The translations under genes and the position numbers were made by a program. Under the pieces are notes generated by a model. The model did not search any database, was not told the DNA's origin, and was given only the letters and a program-made list of their open reading frames with translations. Shown here in pieces: positions 7,387 through 13,605 of a stretch of DNA of 15,089 nucleotides. Where the stretch lies: the NCBI GenBank assembly GCA_005788585.1, contig SYBY01000325.1, positions 1 through 15,089 of the forward strand, given 5' to 3'. How positions within the stretch are numbered: position 1 is the first letter of the stretch; every line of letters begins with the position of its first letter. This DNA is from Actinomycetota bacterium. Its GTDB lineage: Bacteria; Actinomycetota; Thermoleophilia; Solirubrobacterales; Solirubrobacteraceae.

Positions 7387-7389
7387 GGT

Positions 7390-7407
7390 CCGGGGCGCAT
7401 GCCCCGG
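7390..7407 (+). other. Hairpin enclosing the hydrolase start codon
   Basis: CCGGGGC (7390-7396) pairs with GCCCCGG (7401-7407) around the loop GCAT. The ATG at 7399 has its first two bases in the loop and its G in the stem. In mRNA this should hinder initiation there, or it may argue for the in-frame ATG at 7483. Confidence 0.45.
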
Positions 7408-8322
7408 CCTGCGCATCACCTCGCGAGCTTCGCGCGGTTCGCCACGCATCGCGAGCGGCGCGTGCGCGAGGACACGACGGCGATGGCGGCGCTCGCCGCC
7501 GTCCCGCTGGACCTGCCCGCGGGCCTCGAGGTCGTGTGGCTCGGCGTCGCCGGGTACCGGCTGACCTACGAGGGGCAGACGATCTTCCTGGACCCGTACG
7601 TCTCGCGCGTCTCGTTCGCCGACACGCTCCGCGGCCGCCCCGCGCTCCCGGACTTGGCGCTGATCGAGCGGCATATCCGCCCACCCGGGGACGTGCTCGG
7701 GGTGCTGGTGGGCCACACGCACTTCGACCACGCCGTCGACGTCCCCGCGATCGCCCGGCGCCATGACTGCCCGGCCTACGGCAGCGACTCGCTCGCCCAC
7801 CTCATGGCGCTGCACGGCGAGCGCGAGCGGGCGGTCGAGGTCGACGTCCACCGGGCCTACGAGCTCGGGCCGTTCACCGTCACCTTCGTCCCCAGCATCC
7901 ACAGCAAGCTGCTGCTCGGCTACCGCGTGCCCTACGACGGCGAGCTGACGTGCGAGCACCTCGGCGGCCTGAAGACCGGCGCGTACCGGTGCGGGCAGGT
8001 GTACGGCATCCACATCGAGGTCGCGGGGACGACGCTCTACCACCAGGGCAGCGCGAACCTGCTCGACGACGAGATTCGCCACCGCGGCGTCGACGTCTTC
8101 CTGGCCGGCATCGCGGGGCGGAGCTTCACGCCCGACTACTGGTCGCGGATCATCCGCGCGCTCGAGCCGAAGACCATCGTCGCCAGCCACTTCGACGACT
8201 TCTTCCGTCCCGCCGACGCCCCGCTCGGGTTCTCGCTGAACGTCAACCTCGCCGCGTTCCCGGAGGAGATCGAGGCGGTCACGCGCGACGTCACCGTCGC
8301 GGCGATGATCCCGGGCACGTGA
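7399..8322 (+). CDS. Metallo-beta-lactamase-fold hydrolase (UlaG/RomA-like)
   Basis: MBL-fold metallohydrolase, 307 aa from the ATG at 7399. An ATG at 7483 (279 aa) is an alternative, because a GAGGA precedes it and the fold begins only near residue 43. Metal ligands of the HxHxDH type are seen in GHTHFDHAVD (105-114), followed by IHSK (H168) and ASHFDD (262-267, H264). The strand before it reads FLDPYV (63-68), typical of the UlaG/RomA-like and NAPE-PLD-like groups. The position that usually holds the metal-bridging Asp (family GDT) reads QGS here (216-218), so the metal site may be modified. Members act on phosphodiesters, lactones or lipids; the substrate is open. It follows the ABC1 kinase by 12 bp in the same presumed TetR-controlled operon. 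Its stop codon directly abuts that of the MFS gene. Confidence 0.85.
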   Translation: MPRPAHHLASFARFATHRERRVREDTTAMAALAAVPLDLPAGLEVVWLGVAGYRLTYEGQTIFLDPYVSRVSFADTLRGRPALPDLALIERHIRPPGDVLGVLVGHTHFDHAVDVPAIARRHDCPAYGSDSLAHLMALHGERERAVEVDVHRAYELGPFTVTFVPSIHSKLLLGYRVPYDGELTCEHLGGLKTGAYRCGQVYGIHIEVAGTTLYHQGSANLLDDEIRHRGVDVFLAGIAGRSFTPDYWSRIIRALEPKTIVASHFDDFFRPADAPLGFSLNVNLAAFPEEIEAVTRDVTVAAMIPGT

Positions 8323-9894
8323 TCAGTTGTCCGCGGCGTGATACTCGGCGAGCAGCCGCTGCTCCTCGTCGTGCTTGGGGAAGCAGAAGAAGACGAGCGC
8401 GGCGCCGAGCAGCGTCGCGATGACGCCGGCGAGGTAGGTCCACGCGTCACCGTCGACGAACGACTGCTGCGCCGCGGCGATGATCTGCTGCTGGTACTGC
8501 GGGTACTGCTCGGCCAGCGCGGCGGCGGAGGCGTACGACTTCGTGAGCGCCGACTGCACGTCCTCGGTGATCTTCTCCTGGGCGGAGGAGGGTGCCGCGG
8601 CGATCTGCGCGTTGATCGACGCCGCGTACCCCGCCGTGAGCAGCGCGCCGAAGATCGACTGCATGATCGCGCCGCCGAGGTCGCGCTGGAGGTCGGCGGT
8701 GCCGGACGCCATGCCCGCGCGCCGGATCGGCACCGAGCCGGTGAGCGACCGCGACGCGGGCGTGCCGGCCAGGCCCACGCCGATGCCGACGAGGATGTAG
8801 CCGAGGGACACATGCCAGTACTGGGCGTCGGCTGTCCACAGGACGAGCATGCAGACGAACCCCAGCAGGACGAAGACGTAGCCCAGCAGCAGCGTGTACC
8901 GCGCGCCGTGGGACTCGACGAGCTTGGCCGAGCGCGGGGCGACCAGCACGAGTGCCACGGCAGCAGGGAGCATCGCGGCGCCGGCCTCCAGCGTCGAGTA
9001 GCCGAGCACGTTCTGCAGGAACTGCTGGCCGACGAACATCGCGCCCATGAGCGCCCCGAAGACGATGATCCCCGCGACCGCCGCGACCCAGAAGATCCGG
9101 CGGCCCGCGATCTTCAGGTCGTACAGCGGGTTGGCCGCACGGCGCTGGCGCAACACGAACGCGACGCCGGCCGCGAGCGCCACGAGGAGCAGGCCCGCCG
9201 CGACGGCGAGCATGCCGGGGACCGCCGCGAAGTTGATGCCCAGCACCAACGCGGCGACGAGCACGACCGAGACGATCCCGCCGAGGTTGTCGACGGGCTC
9301 GGAGGTCTCGTTGACGTGCGCGGGGACGAGGTGCAGGGCGAGCACCAGCCCGATCACCGCGAGGGGCACGGTGAAGAGGAAGACCGAGCCCCAGTCGAAC
9401 TGCTCCAGCAGCGCTCCCGCGGCCAGCGGCCCGATGGCCGCCATCGCGCCGCCGACAGCCGACCACAGCGCGATCGCGGTGGTGCGCGGCGGACCGGTCC
9501 ACAGCGCCGTGATGAGCGCGAGCGTGGTCGGGTACGCCATGCCCGCGGCGACGCCGCCGAGCACACGGCCCGCGAACAGCAGCTCGAGCGACGGCGCGAA
9601 CGCCGCGAGGATGCACGCCGGGACCGTCAGCGCCATGCCGCCGACGAGCATCATCTTGCGCCCATGGCGGTCGCCGAGGGCGCCGAGGTAGAGCACCGAC
9701 GCCGCGAGCCCGAGCGAGTAGCCGACGGCGACGAGGTTCAGTCCCGTCTGCCCCGCGTCGAACGCCCTGCCGATGTCGGGCAGCGCGACGTTCGCGGCGG
9801 CGAGATTGATGTTCGCCACCGACGCGACCAGGATGAGCGTCGCCAGGACGAGGGGGGCGCGGGGAGGGCTCCCGGCGGGCTGGGCGTCGGCCAT
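8323..9894 (-). CDS. MFS transporter, DHA2 (14-TM drug/H+ antiporter) family
   Basis: Inner-membrane proton-driven exporter, 523 aa, the usual size for the EmrB/QacA-like DHA2 family. The first helix starts at about residue 14 (LVLATLILVASVANI) and contains the DHA2-style NVALPDIGRAF. Motif A is seen as GALGDRHGRKMML (71-83), and later SVPIRRAGMASG matches the loop before the last helices. About 14 hydrophobic segments can be counted. A hydrophilic Gln/Ala-rich segment of about 60 residues near 435-495 separates the last two helices and should lie outside the membrane. The start at 9894 (MADAQ) is chosen; an in-frame ATG at 9918 would add 8 residues. A GAGGA is 10 nt before the former. The long open frame upstream is not coding. 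Its substrate is unknown, and the neighbouring TetR is over 2 kb away. Confidence 0.92.
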   Translation of the reverse strand: MADAQPAGSPPRAPLVLATLILVASVANINLAAANVALPDIGRAFDAGQTGLNLVAVGYSLGLAASVLYLGALGDRHGRKMMLVGGMALTVPACILAAFAPSLELLFAGRVLGGVAAGMAYPTTLALITALWTGPPRTTAIALWSAVGGAMAAIGPLAAGALLEQFDWGSVFLFTVPLAVIGLVLALHLVPAHVNETSEPVDNLGGIVSVVLVAALVLGINFAAVPGMLAVAAGLLLVALAAGVAFVLRQRRAANPLYDLKIAGRRIFWVAAVAGIIVFGALMGAMFVGQQFLQNVLGYSTLEAGAAMLPAAVALVLVAPRSAKLVESHGARYTLLLGYVFVLLGFVCMLVLWTADAQYWHVSLGYILVGIGVGLAGTPASRSLTGSVPIRRAGMASGTADLQRDLGGAIMQSIFGALLTAGYAASINAQIAAAPSSAQEKITEDVQSALTKSYASAAALAEQYPQYQQQIIAAAQQSFVDGDAWTYLAGVIATLLGAALVFFCFPKHDEEQRLLAEYHAADN

Positions 9895-9959
9895 GTCGCC
9901 GGATCCTCGCACCTGCATCAGCGGCACCTGACCGCTCCGGGGAACCGGGGGGCTCCGAC

Positions 9960-9982
9960 GGGTCGCGCGGGTAGGGTCGCGC
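9960..9982. repeat. Short direct repeat upstream of the membrane-protein gene
   Basis: GGGTCGCGC occurs at 9960-9968 and 9974-9982, a 14-bp period, with the second copy overlapping the candidate -10 TAGGGT. It may be a regulator site or chance in GC-rich DNA. Confidence 0.3.
9972..9977 (+). promoter_or_regulatory. Candidate -10 element for the Pro/Thr-rich membrane protein (leaderless)
   Basis: TAGGGT ends 7 nt before the ATG at 9985, with no Shine-Dalgarno sequence between. No clear -35 is present. Confidence 0.4.
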
Positions 9983-9984
9983 AC

Positions 9985-10401
9985 ATGAGCACGTCGCCTC
10001 CGCCCCCGCCCGGTGACCCGAACGACCCCACGCGGCAGATGTACCAGCCGCCGGCCCAGCCGCCCGGCGGCACCCCGCCCGGCGCACCGCCCGCCGGTGA
10101 CGACGGCGGGCGCGGCTGGATCATCGCGCTCGGGGTCGGGCTCGTCATCGCGGTCGGCCTGCTCGTGGTCGTCCTGGTGACCAGCGGCGACGACGACGAT
10201 CCGGCGCCGGTCGCGACGACGCCGACGCAGGTGACCGTCGTCGAGCCGACCGTGACCGAGCGGATCGAGACCGAGGTCCAGACCGTGACGACGCCCCCGC
10301 AGACGGTGGTCACCCCGCCGGAGACCGTGACGGCGCCCGCGCCCGAGCAGGCCGAGACCGTCACCGTGCCCGGCGCGGACGGCGGCGCCGCCGCGCCCTA
10401 A
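9985..10401 (+). CDS. Pro/Thr-rich single-pass membrane protein, unknown function
   Basis: Protein of 138 aa that I do not recognise as a named family. The N-terminal 40 residues are Pro/Gly-rich (a PPPPP run, then PPAQPPGG and APPAGDD) and probably cytoplasmic. One strong transmembrane helix spans about 45-66 (WIIALGVGLVIAVGLLVVVL). It is followed by an acidic GDDDD patch (68-72) and an extracytoplasmic tail of Thr/Val/Pro repeats, with TVTTPP, TVVTPP and TVTAPA units. Proteins of this plan are common in actinobacteria, sometimes as wall-spanning or stalk-like anchors, but no function should be inferred. Coding status is supported by the sharp change of composition and by a clean ATG with TAGGGT upstream. 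It is divergent from the MFS gene by 90 bp. Its TAA overlaps the TAG of the convergent P450 gene. Confidence 0.75.
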   Translation: MSTSPPPPPGDPNDPTRQMYQPPAQPPGGTPPGAPPAGDDGGRGWIIALGVGLVIAVGLLVVVLVTSGDDDDPAPVATTPTQVTVVEPTVTERIETEVQTVTTPPQTVVTPPETVTAPAPEQAETVTVPGADGGAAAP

Positions 10402-11657
10402 CCCACGAGGGCCACGCGCAGTTCTGCCGGGTAGGGACCGTCCCACCGCAGCCGTCCGGCGCGGTGGACGGTCGGCCCCTCCATGAGGGCGGTCAGCATC
10501 GCCGGCAGCTGCCGGCGGTTGAGCTGCTCACCGAAGCACGTGTGCAGCCCGTGGCCGAAGTGCAGGTACGTGCCGGGCTCGCGGTCCAGGCGGAACGCGG
10601 CGGGGTCGTCGACGGCGTCCTCGTCGAACATCGCCGCCTGCGTGGCGCAGAAGACGATCGCGCCCGCCTGGATGGTGGTCTCGCGGTCGGTGCCCGCGGC
10701 GATGATCCGGTCGTGCGCGCAGGTGCGCAGCAGCGCGACGGTCTGCGGCCGGAACCGCAGGGCCTCGAACGCGTACGCGGCCACGAGGTCGCGGTCGCCC
10801 GCGCGCGCGGCCGCCTGGACGCCCGCGAGCTCGGCGGGGCGCTCCAGCAGCTCCTCGACGATGCAGGCCATCGCCTTGCCGACCGTGGGGATCCATCCGG
10901 AGATCAGGCCGATCAGGTTGTGGCGGATGGCGATGTCGTGCAGCCCGCCGTTGTCGCGCTGGCCGCGCAGCAGGCGGGTCAGCACGTCGTCGGGCACGTC
11001 CTCACCGGCGTCGCGCGCGGCCTGCCGCGCGGCGATCTGCGCGTCGAGGTGGGGACGCCACAGGGCGGCGTCGGCGTGCGCGCGCTCGCGGATCGTCTCG
11101 AGGTTCGCGACGTTCAGGAAGATCTCCTCGAACAGCGTCCGCGCCCACCGCAGCTGCGTCGCCCGATCCGGCCCGGGCGTCCCGAAGTACGACGCGATCA
11201 CCTCGTCGACCACGGGGTCGCACAGGTCGCGGACGACGTCGAGCTCGGCGCCCGCGCCGGCGATGCGCTCGCGCGCCGCCGCGAGCACCGCGTCCCCGAC
11301 GGCCGGGAGGTCCTCGGCGCGGACGGCGGCTCGCAGGGCGGCATGGTCGTGGCGGTACAGCGGCGTGTCGTCCAGGCCGAGGATGAACGGCCCCGTCAGC
11401 GCCTCCATCTTCGGCGCGTACAGCGCGACGGTGAAGGCCTCGTGGTCGGCGAGCACCTCGCGCACGTCGTCGGCGCGGGTGACGATCGCCACCGATCGTC
11501 CCGCGATGATCGGGCGGTGGCGGCGCAGCCCGCGGATCGCGTCCAGCGAGTAGCGGTCCAGTGCCCGGGCGGCGAGGTCCGCGGCGTGCTCGGCCGCGCG
11601 CCCGGCTTCGTCGCGGACGTCGTCGACCAGCTCGGAGAGCTCGTCGACGAGCGTCAC
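10398..11657 (-). CDS. Cytochrome P450 with atypical I-helix
   Basis: Heme-thiolate protein of 419 aa. The heme-binding loop FGHGLHTCFG (367-376) supplies Cys374, and EALR (298-301) is the K-helix ExxR. HDHAALR (103-109) fits the C-helix. The I-helix reads LISGWIPTVGKA (251-262). Aligned with the usual AGx(D/E)T, the acid is Ile256 and the alcohol Pro257, so the proton-relay pair for O2 activation is absent. No ferredoxin or reductase gene is in the window. This suggests a peroxygenase or a hydroperoxide-rearranging enzyme like CYP74 or CYP152, which is inference. The GTG start at 11657 overlaps the peroxidase stop by 4 nt (GTGA), a translational-coupling signal. It is the last gene of a four-gene operon. 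The substrate is unknown. Confidence 0.92.
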   Translation of the reverse strand: MTLVDELSELVDDVRDEAGRAAEHAADLAARALDRYSLDAIRGLRRHRPIIAGRSVAIVTRADDVREVLADHEAFTVALYAPKMEALTGPFILGLDDTPLYRHDHAALRAAVRAEDLPAVGDAVLAAARERIAGAGAELDVVRDLCDPVVDEVIASYFGTPGPDRATQLRWARTLFEEIFLNVANLETIRERAHADAALWRPHLDAQIAARQAARDAGEDVPDDVLTRLLRGQRDNGGLHDIAIRHNLIGLISGWIPTVGKAMACIVEELLERPAELAGVQAAARAGDRDLVAAYAFEALRFRPQTVALLRTCAHDRIIAAGTDRETTIQAGAIVFCATQAAMFDEDAVDDPAAFRLDREPGTYLHFGHGLHTCFGEQLNRRQLPAMLTALMEGPTVHRAGRLRWDGPYPAELRVALVG

Positions 11658-13042
11658 CCCGCCACCCCGTCGGCGATCGCCGCCAGCCCCGTGATCCCGG
11701 GCACGAAGAGGTACTCGCCGCCCTTCGTGGTCACGAACGGGCCCTGCGGGGAGAGGTACGCCGGCGGGTCGCTCTGGATGACCATGCTCCCGCCGTTCGT
11801 GCCGCCGAGCAGGTAGTCCGCGTCGTGGCCCAGGCCGAAGATGTTGCCGTCGTTGAGCCACTGCACCTGGATGCCCTCGAACTGCCGCGCGATGCTCGCG
11901 TTGAAGCAGACGAAGACGAGCCCGCGGTCCGCGCCGTCGTCGGTGAGGGCGTCCGGTGGGAGCGGGTCGCCGTAGGGCATGCCGCGCCGGATGATCCGGT
12001 GGCGGAAGCTCAGCCGTCCCTCGAAGCCGAGCGCGTCTCGCGGGTTCGAGCGGCGGACATGCGCGCCGAGCGGGCAGCGCATGCCGGCGTCGTCCTCGTC
12101 GGCGTACGCGAAGTCGTTGGCGCCCGGTGCACGCCCGTCGAAGGTCTCGGGCTGGGCGTCCGGGTGGGTGACGAGCGGCGCGCCGTCATCCCAGCGCCCG
12201 ACGATCTTCGCCCGCAGCCGCTGCTCGTCGTAGCCCAGCCGTGCGGCGGCCTCACGCACGGTGCGGCGGAACAGCGCGACATCCTGGTGCAGCTTGCGCC
12301 ACACCATGTACGTCGAGCCCTTGCCGAGCGGCCCCGCTGGCGCGTTCGGCAGGCGGCCCTTGCGGTCCACGCGCGAGTCCTCGTCGGGATAGCCGAGGAG
12401 GAACTCGCCCGGCGCCAGCGCGCGCCAGCGGCCGTCGCCGAGGGGCACGCCGCCGCCCGCGACCTTCTCGTCGTTGATGCCCTCGATCGCTGGCTGGGCG
12501 AACCCGTCGGCGAAGCCGAAGTGCTCGCGTGACTGGGGGAGGAGCTGGGCCGGCTGCTCGGCGACGATCTCCAGGCCGTGACGGACGACCTCGGTGCGCA
12601 GGTCACCGAGCGCGCGCTCGAGCTCGGGTTCCCCGAGCGCGTTGACGGTGACCAGCACGTGGGCCTGCCCCGTGCCGAGCCCGGCGTCCCAGTGCGCCGG
12701 CGCGCTCGGACCGGTGTCGCCGAGCACACCGGCGCGACCGGCCATCCCGGCCAGGAATGCGTCGCTGAAGGTGGACATGACGCGCTCGGGGACGCCGAGT
12801 GCGCGCAGCCCCGCGGCGGTGAACGCGATGTTCAGGGCGAACGGCGGCTTGCCGTCCGGCGACCACGGCGCCGCCGTCGTGGTGCGGTCGACGAAGACGC
12901 GCAGCCAGTCCCGCCCGCGGGCGGCCTCGGTGACGCCGACGAAGACGTAGGTCGTGCGGGTGTACGCGTTGCCGTACGCGCGCAGGATGTCGCCCTGCAC
13001 GTCGGCCAGGTCGATGACCGGCGGGGCCATGGTGGTCGCCAT
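11654..13042 (-). CDS. DyP-type heme peroxidase
   Basis: Dye-decolorizing-type peroxidase, 462 aa, with heme in a dimeric alpha+beta barrel fold. The family signature GxxDG appears as GFADG (176-180, catalytic Asp179). The proximal heme ligand is His328 in CPLGAHVRRSNPRD, and HRIIRRGMPYG (348-358) is the conserved segment after it. The length and the insertions place it with the longer DyP groups rather than the compact EfeB or encapsulin-cargo types. No Tat or Sec signal peptide is visible, and no encapsulin targeting tail is evident, so a cytoplasmic role is likely. The ATG overlaps the upstream stop by 1 nt (TGATG) and has a strong GGAGGT 6 nt upstream. The P450 overlaps its 3' end. Such peroxidases use H2O2 to oxidise varied substrates; what this one oxidises is open. 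Confidence 0.95.
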   Translation of the reverse strand: MATTMAPPVIDLADVQGDILRAYGNAYTRTTYVFVGVTEAARGRDWLRVFVDRTTTAAPWSPDGKPPFALNIAFTAAGLRALGVPERVMSTFSDAFLAGMAGRAGVLGDTGPSAPAHWDAGLGTGQAHVLVTVNALGEPELERALGDLRTEVVRHGLEIVAEQPAQLLPQSREHFGFADGFAQPAIEGINDEKVAGGGVPLGDGRWRALAPGEFLLGYPDEDSRVDRKGRLPNAPAGPLGKGSTYMVWRKLHQDVALFRRTVREAAARLGYDEQRLRAKIVGRWDDGAPLVTHPDAQPETFDGRAPGANDFAYADEDDAGMRCPLGAHVRRSNPRDALGFEGRLSFRHRIIRRGMPYGDPLPPDALTDDGADRGLVFVCFNASIARQFEGIQVQWLNDGNIFGLGHDADYLLGGTNGGSMVIQSDPPAYLSPQGPFVTTKGGEYLFVPGITGLAAIADGVAG

Positions 13043-13605
13043 CAGCGGACCTCCGCGAGGAACCGGCGCTGGAGCTCGGCGGGGTCGAGCGCCGGGGCGT
13101 CGACGGCGAGCGCGCGCAGCGCGGCCTGCTGGTGAAGCACCCGGCGCACCTCGCCGACCGTGGTGCTCGGATAGGCGCTGTAGAACAGGCCCGTGTCGAT
13201 CTGGTTGTGGCGCAGGTAGGCGTGCAGCTCCGGGCCCTCGGCCGGGTCGGGGGCGTTGATGCAGTGCCGCCAGATGCGGCGCGTCTCCGGCGCGAGCTCG
13301 GTGCACAGCTCGGCGAGGTAGGAGTCGGGCTCCCCGTCGATGCAGACGCTGAAGATCAGGTACTGGCACCCCAGGGGATCTGGCTCGGGCTGCTCCGGGT
13401 CGGTGACGAAGTCCGGGCAGATGACCCACCGGCCGAAGTGCGTGCGCGCAAGCCGGGCGAGTGGGCTGACCCCGTCTGCGCCGAGCGCCTCGAGCTCGGT
13501 GCGCAGCAGGTCCTCCTCGCCCGGGACGATCGGCATGAGGAAGGTCAGCGCGTACGCCTGGCCGGCGCGGTTCGGGTCCCGGATCGCGCCGAGGTCTAGC
13601 AGCAT
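13042..13605 (-). CDS. Unrecognised small protein B, paralogue of the upstream gene
   Basis: Protein of 187 aa in no family I can name. Its N-terminal half has a strand-helix pattern (QAYALTFLMPIVPGEEDLLR, 16-35) followed by THFGRW (55-60) and QYLIFSVCIDG (81-91). This looks like a ferredoxin-like or dimeric alpha+beta barrel fold, the same broad fold class as DyP peroxidases; that is an inference. From RW (59-60) to FYSAYP (141-146) it aligns with the upstream protein without a gap. Shared positions are the W, the F in YLIF/LYF, W112, AY (129-130), N134 and YSAYP. It ends with DPAELQRRFLAEV. The ATG at 13605 overlaps the upstream gene by 10 nt and has AAGG 7 nt before it. It immediately precedes the DyP gene, so it is probably a partner, chaperone or substrate-binding protein. 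Confidence 0.8.
   Translation of the reverse strand: MLLDLGAIRDPNRAGQAYALTFLMPIVPGEEDLLRTELEALGADGVSPLARLARTHFGRWVICPDFVTDPEQPEPDPLGCQYLIFSVCIDGEPDSYLAELCTELAPETRRIWRHCINAPDPAEGPELHAYLRHNQIDTGLFYSAYPSTTVGEVRRVLHQQAALRALAVDAPALDPAELQRRFLAEVR
13049..13054 (-). promoter_or_regulatory. Strong ribosome binding site of the DyP peroxidase gene
   Basis: GGAGGT on the minus strand ends 6 nt before the ATG at 13042. It is the strongest Shine-Dalgarno match in the operon and suggests that the peroxidase is translated at a higher level than the genes around it. Confidence 0.65.

Noticed and set aside
5908..8190. 760-residue open frame on the minus strand
   Set aside because: It lies antisense to the clearly recognisable ABC1 kinase and MBL-fold genes. 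Its translation is Arg/Ala/Asp/Glu-rich without any domain, as expected for an opposite-strand shadow in GC-rich DNA.
8338..9984. Long plus-strand open frame over the MFS gene
   Set aside because: This part is antisense to a well-supported 14-TM transporter and has charged low-complexity sequence. Only its last 138 codons, after the ATG at 9985, look like a protein.
9895..10446. N-terminal extension of the MFS protein
   Set aside because: The frame is open, but the added residues are Gly/Arg-rich, overlap the divergent membrane-protein gene and precede the normal DHA2 N-terminus.
10464..11816. 450-residue plus-strand frame opposite the P450
   Set aside because: It is antisense to the P450 and peroxidase end, with no recognisable domain and repetitive Val/Arg/Gly composition.
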